64,000 nt of DNA from Brevibacterium sp. RIT 803 (GCF_016892625.1 NZ_JAFEMW010000001.1:372001-436000), one strand, 5' to 3'. Counted from the stretch's first letter, positions 18,909 through 27,130 are shown. Program-made: numbers and translations. The notes: generated by a model from the letters alone, not told the origin.

Positions 18909-20162
18909 ATGCTTTCTACCCGCTCTTCCTCTGCGTCGCTGACGACAACTGCCTCGCATTCGTTCGGCGTGGGAGTGCGCCTCATCGTCAGCGCCATCCT
19001 CGCATTGCTGCTGATCGGGGCGCAGCTGGTCCTCTCCCCCGGCACCTCGCACGGTGTGGGCCAACCGGGTGAGAAGCAGGAGAAGGTCTACGAAACTCCG
19101 GCCGACCTCGGCGATGGAGCGAAACCGCCGCAGCCGGTGGGCACGTCGTGGCTGGTGGGTGACCTCGACACGGGTGAAGTTCAGGCGGCGCACGATATCG
19201 ACAAGAAGCACGCACCCGCTTCGACGATCAAACTCCTGACCGCGCTGGCTCTTGTCGACGTGCTCGACGATCCCAAACGGAAGGTCGAGGCAGAGTTCGA
19301 GGACATGGAGATCGACGGCACCAAGGTCGGTCTCATGCAGAAGAACAAGTACACCGTCGATCTGCTCTTCCACGCGATGCTGATGTCGAGTGCCAATGAT
19401 GCCGCGAATGCCCTCGGTCGGGCCGCCGGCGGCCAGGAGAAGGCAGTGGCACTCATGAACAAGAAGGCCGAAGAACTGGGGATGACGAACACTCACGCAG
19501 CCAACACCTCAGGCCTTGACGACACGACTCAGCACATGACGGCCTCAGACATGATGAAGCTGGCGTGGGCAGTGTGCGAGAACGACTACCTGATGGACGT
19601 CATCAGCACCGAGACGTACAAATTCCCGGGTGGCAAGAACCCGGAGACCAAAGAGAAATTCAAGGGCTACGAAATTCAGAACCACACGAAGATCGTCGGC
19701 CAGATCGACGGTGGATTGGGCCTGAAGAACGGATTCACCCGCCAGGCCAAGGGGGCCTACATCGCCGTTGCCGAACGCGACGGCCACCGTGTGGTTTCGA
19801 CGATGCTCGGCATCGACAACAACTCCCGCCAAGCCGCCGTCGACCTGCTCGAATGGGACTTCGCCCAGAAGGAACCGAAGTCTCTTCAGACCGTCCCTGT
19901 CGGCCAGTCGATGACGCCGAGTGCCGATGCGACTGCCTCGGAGAGCGGCAGTGATGCCGGCGGCGCCGACGCCGCTTCCGTCGGGACCGAGATGGACTCA
20001 GGCGATGGTGCAGAGTCGACTGAGTCCAAGTCCTCGGCGAAGATCCTCGGCGTCTCGAATGAAACGCTGCTTCCCATCGGAATGCTGGTCGTGGCGGCTG
20101 CGCTTCTGATCACCGCGCTCATCATCGTGCTGAGTCTGCGCCGGGGCAAGACCTTCCGCTGA
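18909..20162 (+). CDS. D-alanyl-D-alanine carboxypeptidase (S11 family)
   Basis: A 417-aa low-molecular-weight penicillin-binding protein that trims the terminal D-Ala of peptidoglycan stem peptides. An N-terminal hydrophobic segment (residues ~22-44) serves as signal; catalytic motifs are SxxK at 105-108 (STIK), SxN at 161-163 (SAN) and KNG in GLKNGFTRQAKG in place of the usual KTG. A Ser/Ala/Asp-rich linker leads to a C-terminal transmembrane helix (GMLVVAAALLITALIIVLSL) and a short basic tail, so it is anchored at the outer face. Confidence 0.92.
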   Translation: MLSTRSSSASLTTTASHSFGVGVRLIVSAILALLLIGAQLVLSPGTSHGVGQPGEKQEKVYETPADLGDGAKPPQPVGTSWLVGDLDTGEVQAAHDIDKKHAPASTIKLLTALALVDVLDDPKRKVEAEFEDMEIDGTKVGLMQKNKYTVDLLFHAMLMSSANDAANALGRAAGGQEKAVALMNKKAEELGMTNTHAANTSGLDDTTQHMTASDMMKLAWAVCENDYLMDVISTETYKFPGGKNPETKEKFKGYEIQNHTKIVGQIDGGLGLKNGFTRQAKGAYIAVAERDGHRVVSTMLGIDNNSRQAAVDLLEWDFAQKEPKSLQTVPVGQSMTPSADATASESGSDAGGADAASVGTEMDSGDGAESTESKSSAKILGVSNETLLPIGMLVVAAALLITALIIVLSLRRGKTFR

Positions 20163-20526
20163 TCAACCACTGTTTTGACTTCTCGTCTCCGATGCGGTTA
20201 AGCTGATGTCTTGCGTGCGGAGTCGTCCGGCTTCATTGAACCATCTGATCCGCTGAGCACGATGACACGTCGCTCATGAGCGAGAATTCAGATCCAGGTT
20301 CGACATTGCAAATGATTCGCCACGGACACTGTCTCACTTCGAATCGCAGATCCCCCACCGTGAAGGATCAACCCACACCACGGTGACATTTCAGCAGGCC
20401 AGCATCCGATTCGCTCCGGTACTCGGCCGGCACCTCGGCGACCGCCCCGTCGCCACCACAAAGACAATGAGAACGATATGCGTTGATGCATGCCGTTCGA
20501 CGAAGTAGCTAAGAAAGGAGGGAACG
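20163..20526. other. Long leader upstream of a 54-codon gene
   Basis: A 364-bp stretch without a supported gene. It ends in AAAGGAGG, a near-perfect Shine-Dalgarno for the small gene at 20527. Its base composition is lower in G than its neighbours and it may hold a structured 5' leader, but I see no known riboswitch pattern. Confidence 0.4.
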
Positions 20527-20691
20527 ATGACTCAGTTCCCACAGTGGGTCCAGCGTGCCATTGAGCATGCAGGACTGATTGATCCGACGATCAGCACCCG
20601 CAACGGCAAAGTCACGATCAGTGACATCACCGGCCGCGTCGTACTGTTCACCGGTTCATCGCTGCGTGAGATCACGCCGCTGGCGGCCTGA
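20527..20691 (+). CDS. Small conserved-looking protein, 54 aa
   Basis: The frame starts MTQFPQWVQRAIEHAGLIDP and ends SLREITPLAA. Support comes from a strong ribosome binding site (AAAGGAGG, 6 nt from the ATG), regular alternation of hydrophobic and polar residues (one N-terminal helix, then a beta hairpin KVTISDITGRVVLF), and a terminator 75 bp downstream. It is too short for most gene callers. No signal peptide or membrane segment. Function unknown. Confidence 0.65.
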   Translation: MTQFPQWVQRAIEHAGLIDPTISTRNGKVTISDITGRVVLFTGSSLREITPLAA

Positions 20692-20766
20692 TCGCCGCCG
20701 TCTGTCAGGTTTTGCCTCGCACTGCTGGGTTTTAAGCAGAGCGAGAACCACGACAGTCTGAGCTCT

Positions 20767-20805
20767 GCCCGACATCTCGCAGGTTTCACCTGCGACATGT
20801 CGGGC
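20767..20805 (+). terminator. Terminator downstream of the 54-aa gene
   Basis: A 17-bp stem with a single mismatch (20767-20783 with 20789-20805), 5-nt loop, then ATTTCCATTTT. It separates the small gene from the FUSC-type gene. Confidence 0.8.
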
Positions 20806-20905
20806 ATTTCCATTTTCCGCCCACTGCCCTTCGCCCAAGCCGATCAGCTGGCATGTATGCCTTGTAGAGTGATACCTCCATGCACTCTGTCCGAAAGGAC
20901 GACCA

Positions 20906-22021
20906 TTGCAGCAGAACTCACGACACCAGCTATCACTTCTGGCCAGACGCCCCGACGTCGCGACCGACATTCTCCAGATCGTCAAGACGGTGATCGCAGC
21001 CACCGGCGCCTGGTGGCTGTCTGATAATGTTCTGAACTCCCAGATGCCGTTCCTGGCTCCGTGGGCGGCACTGCTGACAGTCCATGCCACGGTCCACCGC
21101 TCGCTGTCTCGCGGAGCGCAGTCGACGATCGCCTCAACCCTCGGTGTTGCCTTGTCCTTCGTCATCGGCAACTACCTGGGAGTGAGCATCTGGACATTTG
21201 CTCTCGCGCTCCTGGTCGGCCTCACCGCTGCGCGGCTGCCGTGGATCCGCGATGAAGGTATTGCGATTGCAACGACCGGAATCTTCGTCCTCGGCAGCGG
21301 CTTCGACAGTCAGCAGCCCTTTCTCGGGGAGCGGATCTTGGAGCTCTGCATAGGCGTCGCCGTCGGCATCGTCGTCAACCTCCTGGTCATTCCGCCTCTG
21401 CGGGATCAGCAGGCAGCACGGTACGTCGACAGCATCAACCGGCGCATGGGTGACATGTTGGTCGACATGGCAGATGAACTGGATGACAGCTGGGACACCG
21501 CCGAAGCCGATGATTGGACCCAAGAGACCGAATCGATGAGCCACGAGTTGAACTCGGCATGGCAGTCGGTCAGATTCGCCCGTGAAAGCCAAAAGGCGAA
21601 TCCGCGTGATCGCCTTCGCCGCAAGCGCAATCCATCGGGCGGGACCCAGGATTCCCAGACGTCTTCTGAAGAGGCCAGCTACGAGAACATCCTGCAGCGG
21701 GTGGATGAAGGCATCTCCCATCTGCGCCATCTGACGCGAACTCTGCGCGAAGGGTCATATGAGAACGGCCAATGGGACACGCGGTTCCGTGAGCAATGGA
21801 CCTCCGTCGTCCGGGATGCAGGACGGGCGATTGCCGACCCCGATGCAGAGGTCGAACCGATCTACCAGCGGCTCGAACAGCTGTCCGTGAGAATGGCCGA
21901 GGACAAAGGGCTCCCCGAGCGATCTTGGCCCCTCTATGGGTCGCTGATCGCGAGCATGCAGCATATCGCTGTCATCGTCGATGACGTCGCCTCGGCACGA
22001 TCGGCTCGCAAATCTAGCTGA
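20906..22021 (+). CDS. FUSC/aromatic acid exporter-like membrane protein
   Basis: A 371-aa protein. Residues ~20-160 form about six hydrophobic helices (VIAATGAWWLSDNVL, STLGVALSFVIGNYLGV, GVAVGIVVNLLVIPPL) like the membrane half of FUSC/ArAE proteins, followed by a ~200-aa cytoplasmic helical domain. These proteins are thought to export aromatic acids or other organic anions. The start is TTG at 20906, with AAAGGAC 5 nt upstream. Its end overlaps the convergent oxidoreductase gene by 8 bp. Confidence 0.8.
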   Translation: MQQNSRHQLSLLARRPDVATDILQIVKTVIAATGAWWLSDNVLNSQMPFLAPWAALLTVHATVHRSLSRGAQSTIASTLGVALSFVIGNYLGVSIWTFALALLVGLTAARLPWIRDEGIAIATTGIFVLGSGFDSQQPFLGERILELCIGVAVGIVVNLLVIPPLRDQQAARYVDSINRRMGDMLVDMADELDDSWDTAEADDWTQETESMSHELNSAWQSVRFARESQKANPRDRLRRKRNPSGGTQDSQTSSEEASYENILQRVDEGISHLRHLTRTLREGSYENGQWDTRFREQWTSVVRDAGRAIADPDAEVEPIYQRLEQLSVRMAEDKGLPERSWPLYGSLIASMQHIAVIVDDVASARSARKSS

Positions 22022-24359
22022 CGCTCGCGGCTGCGGGCACCTCGTCTCTGTCGTCAGCACGTGGCTCGAAGCGGACCATGACTGCCTTGAAACCCGGAGT
22101 GTTCGACTCCCGGGCGACAAGGTCACGATGGACGAGTGCATTGGCTTCTGGGAAGTACGCCGCCACACATCCCTTTGCTGTCGGGTAGCCGACCATTCGA
22201 AATTTCTCTGCCCGACGCTCCTCACCGTTGAAGACGGAGATGACATCGACGAGCTGCCGGTCCTCGACCCCGGCTCCTTCGAGATCCGCAGGATTGATCA
22301 ATATCACCCGTCGACCGCCGGAGATTCCTCGGTACCGATCGTCGAGTCCGTAGAAGGTGGTGTTGTACTGATCGTGGGAGCGCATCGTCTGCAGAATCAG
22401 GTGGCCTGCGGGCGGAATCAGGTATTCGAGCTGGCGCGTGGTGAACTGCGCCCGGCCGTCGTCTGTCGCAAACGACCGCTCGTCCCGTGGAGGATTGGGG
22501 AGGACGAAACCGTACTTATCGCGGACACGAGTATTGAAGTCTTCAGTGCCGGGGATGACCCGGGAGGCATGGTCACGGATGACATCGTAATCCTCAGCCA
22601 TCGCCCTCCAGTCCACGACGTGGTCGGAGCCGAACACTGACTCGGCTATTCTGGCCAGCAGAACGGGCTCTGCCAGCAGATGGTCGGAGACGGGCTCGAG
22701 GCGACCCTGCGTCTTGCTGACCACGGACATGGAGTTCTCGACAGACAGGAACTGGGCTCCCCCGGGGTGCTTATCATCGCGGTCAGTGCGTCCCAGTGTG
22801 GGCAGGATGATCGAAGTCTTGCCGTGGACGACATGTGAGCGGTTGGGTTTTGTGGAGATGTGTACCGTGAGTCCGGTCTGTTTGAGACCGGACTCCATCA
22901 ATGCTGTGTCTGAATTCGCCATCGCCAGGTTTCCACCCAGCGCCACGAAGACATCGACATCACCGCGCGCCATGGCCCGCATCGCCTCGGTGGAGTCGTA
23001 GCCATGCTCACGGGGCGCGTCAATCCCGAACTCGGTGTCCAACAGGTGCAGGAACTCCTCTTTCGGCTTCTCCCAGACCCCGAATGTACGGTCGCCTTGA
23101 ACATTGGAGTGTCCCCGTACCGGACACGCTCCTGCCCCCGGCTTGCCGAAGTTGCCCTGCAGGAGCAGCAGATTCACGATCTCCTTGATCGTGTCGACGG
23201 AGTGCGGCTGCTGTGTGATTCCCAGTGCCCAGCAGAAGATCGTGGCTTTTGAGGCCGCCAGCATTCCGGCGACATGTTCAATCTCCGCGCGCTTGAGTCC
23301 AGTGGCAAGTTCCGTCTCGTCCCAATCGAGATCCTCTCGTGCCTGCGCGTAGGATGCGAAGCCATCTGTGGATGAGTCGACGAAATCACGATCGACGACA
23401 GTGCCTGGAGCCTCAGCCTCCATCTTGAGCAGCAGATGGCCCAAGGCCTGGAACAGTGCCTGGTCGCCGCCGACACGGATCTGGAGAAACTCATCACTTG
23501 TTCGCTCCCCGTCTGCCAGCAGTCCTTTCGGTGTCTGCGGATCTTTGAAGTTCAGGAGACCGGCTTCCGGCAGCGGATTCACCGCGACGACTTTGCCGCC
23601 GTTGCGTCGGCATTCAGCCAGGGATCCGAGCATGCGGGGGTGATTCGTTCCAGGGTTCTGTCCCACGACGAAGATGAGCTCAGCGTGATCGAGGTCCTCC
23701 AGGGACACTGTGCCCTTGCCGATCCCGATCGTCGGGCTCAACGCCGAGCCGGAGGACTCGTGACACATGTTCGAGCAGTCGGGAAGGTTGTTCGTCCCGA
23801 TGCTTCGGGCCAGGAGCTGGTAGAGAAATGCCGTCTCATTGGGTGTGCGACCCGAGGTATAGAAGACGGACCGGTCAGGCTCGGTGGCCCGAATGTGTTC
23901 ACCGATGATCTCGAAGGCTTCCGACCATTCGAGGGGCGAGTAGTGCGTCTCCCCCTCCCTGATGATCATCGGGTGGGTGATTCGACCAGACTGCCCCAGC
24001 CAATACTCGGTCTTCTTCTCGAGGACGGAGATCGGGTGCTGTGCCCACCATCCGGGCGTCGCCACACGCGTCGTGTTCTCCTCGGCAAGTGCCTTCGCAC
24101 CGTTCTCGCAGAATTCGATCTTCTTCCGATCACCCGTGATCGATTCCGGCCAGGCGCAGCCGGGGCAGTCGACACCGTCGGGCTGGTTGACTCGGAGCAT
24201 CGACCGCATGGTCCGGCTGGCCCCGCCCTGTTTGAGGCCTCGTTCGAACGAGACCTCGACGGCCTTCAGACCCGCCGCCGAAGTCTTGGGTTCGGTCACC
24301 ACCAGTTCGGATTCGTCGATATCGTCGAATTCGACTTTTCGCCCACGCACACGTGTCAT
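22014..24359 (-). CDS. FdhF/YdeP-family molybdopterin oxidoreductase
   Basis: A 781-aa member of the YdeP branch of the DMSO reductase superfamily. The N-terminal cluster-binding region has only CPGCAWPE, not the four-Cys set of formate dehydrogenases, which is typical for YdeP. Molybdopterin-binding segments include VVGQNPGTNHPRML, LGGNLAMANSDTAL and, at the C-terminus, the MGD domain (MRSHDQYNTTFYG). E. coli YdeP has been linked to acid resistance; the substrate is unknown. It ends overlapping the FUSC gene. RBS AGAGG lies upstream of the ATG at 24359. Confidence 0.9.
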   Translation of the reverse strand: MTRVRGRKVEFDDIDESELVVTEPKTSAAGLKAVEVSFERGLKQGGASRTMRSMLRVNQPDGVDCPGCAWPESITGDRKKIEFCENGAKALAEENTTRVATPGWWAQHPISVLEKKTEYWLGQSGRITHPMIIREGETHYSPLEWSEAFEIIGEHIRATEPDRSVFYTSGRTPNETAFLYQLLARSIGTNNLPDCSNMCHESSGSALSPTIGIGKGTVSLEDLDHAELIFVVGQNPGTNHPRMLGSLAECRRNGGKVVAVNPLPEAGLLNFKDPQTPKGLLADGERTSDEFLQIRVGGDQALFQALGHLLLKMEAEAPGTVVDRDFVDSSTDGFASYAQAREDLDWDETELATGLKRAEIEHVAGMLAASKATIFCWALGITQQPHSVDTIKEIVNLLLLQGNFGKPGAGACPVRGHSNVQGDRTFGVWEKPKEEFLHLLDTEFGIDAPREHGYDSTEAMRAMARGDVDVFVALGGNLAMANSDTALMESGLKQTGLTVHISTKPNRSHVVHGKTSIILPTLGRTDRDDKHPGGAQFLSVENSMSVVSKTQGRLEPVSDHLLAEPVLLARIAESVFGSDHVVDWRAMAEDYDVIRDHASRVIPGTEDFNTRVRDKYGFVLPNPPRDERSFATDDGRAQFTTRQLEYLIPPAGHLILQTMRSHDQYNTTFYGLDDRYRGISGGRRVILINPADLEGAGVEDRQLVDVISVFNGEERRAEKFRMVGYPTAKGCVAAYFPEANALVHRDLVARESNTPGFKAVMVRFEPRADDRDEVPAAASVS

Positions 24360-24388
24360 GAAGATCGCCTCTGATCTTGAGATGAAAT

Positions 24389-24400
24389 TGATATATCAAA
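24389..24400. promoter_or_regulatory. Perfect 12-bp palindrome upstream of the oxidoreductase gene
   Basis: TTGATATATCAA lies 30-41 bp upstream of the ATG of the minus-strand oxidoreductase gene, in the promoter area. A perfect AT-centred palindrome here is a good operator candidate; no matching regulator is encoded next to it. Confidence 0.45.
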
Positions 24401-24503
24401 CCCTATCCTGTTCTCCGTGGACTGCGCACTCCTGGATCTGGGATTTGCCAGGTCGGTGAGTCAACCACAGCCGTACGAGCCCGGGAAGAAGCGGACACGA
24501 AAA

Positions 24504-24566
24504 GCGGCCCATCCAAGCAGTTATGCTCGGATGGGCCGCAGGCTTCAGGGCGTTCAGGCCCTGAAG
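24504..24566 (-). terminator. Double-hairpin terminator of nrdF
   Basis: Reading the minus strand, the nrdF stop is followed by an 8-bp-stem hairpin (24543-24550 with 24559-24566) and then a perfect 11-bp-stem hairpin (24504-24514 with 24529-24539) followed by TTTTC. This is the native end of the nrdF transcript and stayed on the chromosome side of the prophage. Confidence 0.85.
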
Positions 24567-24570
24567 TGAC

Positions 24571-24654
24571 TCAGAAGTCCCAGTCGTCGTCTTCCGTGTT
24601 CTCGGCCTTGCCGATGACGTAGGAGGAACCGGATCCGGAGAAGAAGTCGTGGTT
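24571..24654 (-). pseudogene. nrdF: 3' end of nrdF cut off by prophage insertion
   Basis: The minus strand encodes NHDFFSGSGSSYVIGKAENT, then EDDDWDF and a stop: the C-terminal tail of the class Ib ribonucleotide reductase small subunit, which docks into the large subunit. Similarity stops before the Asn codon: three codons upstream there is an in-frame TGA, and what follows is phage sequence. The other ~300 codons must lie beyond the right end of the prophage. The phage probably carries a copy of this tail that restores the gene at the other border, so the fragment is likely a duplicated att remnant rather than a knock-out. Confidence 0.88.
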
Positions 24655-24711
24655 CGTTCTTCATCCCAGGTCAACCGTGCGATCGTTGAATTCTAGGCGG
24701 AGTTAACGGGT

Positions 24712-24767
24712 GTCTGCCGGGGTCTGCCTGGTGTGATCGTGGGCAAAATTTGGGCAGATTCTGGGCA
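24712..24767. repeat. Phased direct repeats beside attL (integrase arm-site candidates)
   Basis: GTCTGCC occurs at 24712-24718 and 24722-24728 (10-bp step); TGGGCA occurs at 24740-24745, 24751-24756 and 24762-24767 (exact 11-bp steps). Short direct repeats on one helical face, 60-110 bp from the insertion point and without a gene, are what arm-type sites of tyrosine integrases look like. The repeats also prove that this flank is not chromosomal nrdF. Confidence 0.6.
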
Positions 24768-24768
24768 T

Positions 24769-25038
24769 TCACTTCCCCTCCCACCACACATCATCAGGGT
24801 GCAACCACACACCAGTGAACTTGCACCGCTTGTCCTGCAGTTCAACGAAGATCGCAGGGCCGGACGCATCCAGGCGTAGCGCGTGGCCGTCCTTCCACTC
24901 CTCTCCATCGTGTTCCCAGATGAGGCGAGCGCGGACGGGGATCTTGGTGCGGGATGGTTTGTCTCTGGCGGGGAGTGAGTTGATGACGTTCTGCCATTTG
25001 AGTGCGCTGCCGGTGAAGTGGACGGGGTTGTTGGACAT
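24769..25038 (-). CDS. Hypothetical protein at the left prophage end
   Basis: An 89-aa protein from the ATG at 25038 (MSNNPVHFTGSALKWQNVIN); a GTG at 25068 would add ten residues. The core HALRLDASGPAIFVELQDKR and WLHPDDVWWEGK looks like a small beta domain. No signal peptide. It is divergent from the zinc-ribbon/HTH gene and its 3' end abuts the TGGGCA repeats. Neither start has a clear ribosome binding site. Function unknown. Confidence 0.6.
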   Translation of the reverse strand: MSNNPVHFTGSALKWQNVINSLPARDKPSRTKIPVRARLIWEHDGEEWKDGHALRLDASGPAIFVELQDKRCKFTGVWLHPDDVWWEGK

Positions 25039-25094
25039 GGGATCTAGTGTGCGCTTCGGGGCTGACACTGGGTTGGGGGCTTAGTCTGGTGGGC

Positions 25095-25550
25095 ATGAGC
25101 AACTGTGCTGTTGTGTGGTGTGACCGGGCCGCGGTGGCGCGTGGCCTGTGCATGCGTTGTTATGGGCGATACCAGCGTGGGCTCGGCCCGAACGATACGC
25201 GGCACTATACGACGCGGGAGACGAAGGAGCGGGTGCGCTACGAGGTGACTGAGCGGCGTGAGGCGGGCGAGTCCATTGCCGACATTGCGGTCTCGGTAGG
25301 TGTCAACGAGTCCACGTTGGGGAAATGGTTTCGTGAGTGGGGTGTGCGGCCGGCTGTTGGTAAACATGGGCGTTCGTTGGCTCCGAATATCTGGAAGCCA
25401 TGGACTCGCGACGACGCAGCGGTGGCATATACACGCACGGACCTGTCGATTGCGGAGCGTGCTGAGATGCTGGGTCGGTCATACACGGGGGTTGCAGGGT
25501 TCGTGCGCGACTATGGGCAGCGCTCTGGGGATCCGTTCGGGATCAAATAG
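25095..25550 (+). CDS. Zinc-ribbon plus helix-turn-helix protein
   Basis: A 151-aa protein. The N-terminus has Cys4, Cys9, Cys19 and Cys22 (CAVVWC...CMRC), as in small zinc ribbons of phage HNH-like proteins. A Hin/Myb-like helix-turn-helix follows (SIADIAVSVGVNESTLGKWF, residues ~58-77) and a second similar HTH is near LSIAERAEMLGRSYTGVAGF. No nuclease residues are seen. TAGTCT (25082-25087) lies 7 nt before the ATG with no Shine-Dalgarno, suggesting a leaderless mRNA. Being next to the att repeats, it could be a regulator or directionality factor; that is speculation. Confidence 0.7.
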   Translation: MSNCAVVWCDRAAVARGLCMRCYGRYQRGLGPNDTRHYTTRETKERVRYEVTERREAGESIADIAVSVGVNESTLGKWFREWGVRPAVGKHGRSLAPNIWKPWTRDDAAVAYTRTDLSIAERAEMLGRSYTGVAGFVRDYGQRSGDPFGIK

Positions 25551-25561
25551 AGACGACGAAA

Positions 25562-25597
25562 CGGCCCCGACTCCGCTCTAGTGGCGGGCCGGGGCCG
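25562..25597. terminator. Bidirectional terminator, cassette boundary
   Basis: Stem CGGCCCCG (25562-25569) with CGGGGCCG (25590-25597) plus an inner 6-bp stem. It is flanked on the plus side by ACGACGAAA, so minus-strand transcripts would end in TTTCGTCGT. It lies between two convergent genes and is one of four related hairpins in this arm. Confidence 0.75.
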
Positions 25598-25611
25598 CAG
25601 CGCGATAAGCA

Positions 25612-25923
25612 TCAGCTGACCGTGTATGTCACATTTGTCCCGTTTTTCCTCCACCCGCAGTCCAGGGTGAGACGGACATGCTCTTTCGGGCCGGTGAACT
25701 TGTATGTAGCAACCGCATCTTTACCTATGAAGCAGTCGCGTGAATAGGTAAGTGTTCCAGTCCCTGTACACCAGTGAGTGATGTAGGTGTGATTCTTCGA
25801 GTCGGACACATTGTTACAGGTAATGTTCGCCGCCGAAGCTGGGGAGCCTCCCAGCATAAGACCCGCAGCGACGAGCAAACCTGTCGAGGCCGTAGCAGCG
25901 ATTTTTCGTATTGGTCTACGCAT
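25612..25923 (-). CDS. Small secreted cysteine-containing protein A
   Basis: A 103-aa preprotein. The ATG at 25923 opens a good signal peptide (MRRPIRKIAATASTGLLVAA, cleavage after SPASA). The mature ~72 aa hold four Cys and the segment THWCTGTGTLTYSRDC. It resembles the neighbouring protein B (both have an Ile-Thr-x-x-Cys-x-Gly-Thr-Gly core followed by Leu-Thr-Tyr), so the pair is probably a duplication. A longer frame to 25986 would hide the signal peptide. Secreted product of unknown role, expressed from the prophage: a lysogenic conversion candidate. Confidence 0.75.
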   Translation of the reverse strand: MRRPIRKIAATASTGLLVAAGLMLGGSPASAANITCNNVSDSKNHTYITHWCTGTGTLTYSRDCFIGKDAVATYKFTGPKEHVRLTLDCGWRKNGTNVTYTVS

Positions 25924-26236
25924 AGCTGAACTCTGCCTTTCCGAATCCCATGGCTCCACCAACGCGGAATTGTTTGTTGCCACCACGCTCGTACCATGTC
26001 CATTGGTGGGACTTGCCGAACTTGTAGGTTAACGTCACTTGCCCGGTACCTTGACAACTGGTTGTGATCAGCGTGTCCATGCCGTCACGTGAGATAGTGG
26101 GTGCTTTGCATGCCGCTTTCGCTGATGCTGGTGCTTCTGCCATGACAGTGACCGGTGCTGCGAGAAGTGTTGCTGCAGCGGCGGCCGTGATCACGCGTTT
26201 CATTGGCAACTTCGATCGTGCTGAGTTGGCTTTCAT
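25916..26236 (-). CDS. Small secreted cysteine-containing protein B
   Basis: A 106-aa preprotein from the ATG at 26236, or 95 aa from the ATG at 26203; both keep the signal peptide (VITAAAAATLLAAPVTVMA, cleavage near ASAKA). The mature part starts ACKAPTISRDGMD and contains ITTSCQGTGQVTLTYKFG with two Cys. Its last 8 bases overlap the start of protein A, so they are co-translated. Function unknown; likely a paralogue of A. Confidence 0.72.
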   Translation of the reverse strand: MKANSARSKLPMKRVITAAAAATLLAAPVTVMAEAPASAKAACKAPTISRDGMDTLITTSCQGTGQVTLTYKFGKSHQWTWYERGGNKQFRVGGAMGFGKAEFSYA

Positions 26237-26494
26237 TCTGATCACCGACAATCTAGGTTGTACGTGCAGTTGCACTTTGTAACATACGCCACTCAAATCT
26301 GTTCGAAACTAATGTTGTCGTTTTCTCATTGACTGCCAAGGATGGCTTCGAAACAGATGTTCGAAAACGACGAGTCAGCCCCGTCCCCCACCGTGATGGC
26401 CGACTGCGCCGGCCAAACGATATCTGGCATTGACAAGAACGGCCCAGGTGCTATCGCTATAGTCGGTGAACTACCTAATTGCAGGAGGCGAATC

Positions 26495-26734
26495 ATGGAA
26501 CTGACCCAGAACAGTCAAGACGAATGCACTCTCCGCAATGACGAGAACGCTGTCATATATCACGTTGCGATCACCGGTGACGTGTTCAAGGACATCAATG
26601 TTCCAGAACTGCAGCCGAACCAAGACATCCAATTCGAACTCGCCCCGCCAGCCCAACGACGCTCGGGCGAGCTACGAGTCACATGGGAGACCCACTTAGG
26701 AGAAAAACAGGTGCTCACGCAGGCACTTCACTAG
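26495..26734 (+). CDS. Hypothetical 79-aa protein
   Basis: Starts at the ATG at 26495, 6 nt after GCAGGAGGCG, a strong ribosome binding site; an upstream in-frame ATG at 26342 has none. The product (MELTQNSQDECTLRNDENAV...) has an alternating beta pattern (YHVAITGDVFKDINVPELQP) and no signal peptide. The 250 bp upstream, between it and the secreted protein genes, hold its promoter and are AT-richer than the phage average. Unknown function. Confidence 0.65.
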   Translation: MELTQNSQDECTLRNDENAVIYHVAITGDVFKDINVPELQPNQDIQFELAPPAQRRSGELRVTWETHLGEKQVLTQALH

Positions 26735-26847
26735 GCAACGACGGTCTGCCTCCTGCGCCTCGCGGCTCTGACGAACTTTAGGACGGGCAGTATCTGGCCT
26801 AGAGTAACTCAAACTAATCGTTTGTATCTGCCCGAGAGAGATTCGAG

Positions 26848-27108
26848 TTGTATACGCTCCTCAATAACACTGCCGATTCGAAGTTTGACCTGCATTTGGC
26901 TGGAAAACTCGTGGCTTCGCTGCACTACACATTCGACTCGTTCGAGAATGAGTTCCATTTCTTCCACTGCGAATCGCTCGAATCTGACGACGCTGACATT
27001 CACTGCAGAGAACTCGTAAATCGGGCTATCGCTACAGCTCGAAAGAGTTGGTTGAAAGTACACGTCACGTGCCCGATTGCACTCAAACACATGGACTTGG
27101 GCGCTTAG
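26848..27108 (+). CDS. Degenerate YidJ-type GNAT-like protein
   Basis: An 86-aa protein starting at TTG (26848). The pattern HLAGKLVASLHYTF, then ELVNRAIATARKSWLKVHVTC and a Cys-Pro matches the small GNAT family of YidJ/YjdJ (PF14542), which ends in a Leu-Lys-Val-x-x-x-Cys-Pro strand. The acetyl-CoA loop (Gly-x-Gly-x-Gly/Ala), expected around residues 45-52, is replaced by acidic residues (ESLESDDADIHCREL), so acetyl-CoA binding is doubtful. It may be a non-catalytic relative or an inhibitor. A terminator follows. Confidence 0.5.
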   Translation: MYTLLNNTADSKFDLHLAGKLVASLHYTFDSFENEFHFFHCESLESDDADIHCRELVNRAIATARKSWLKVHVTCPIALKHMDLGA

Positions 27109-27130
27109 TAAATGTCCGGAAACGACGACA

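Noticed and set aside
20478..20497. TGAGAACGATATG as a Zur box upstream of the 54-aa gene
   Set aside because: Only one half fits the actinobacterial Zur consensus and the other half is not inverted.
24571..24700. tRNA or tmRNA as the integration site
   Set aside because: No cloverleaf or TTCGA-type T-arm is present; the border is clearly the nrdF coding end.
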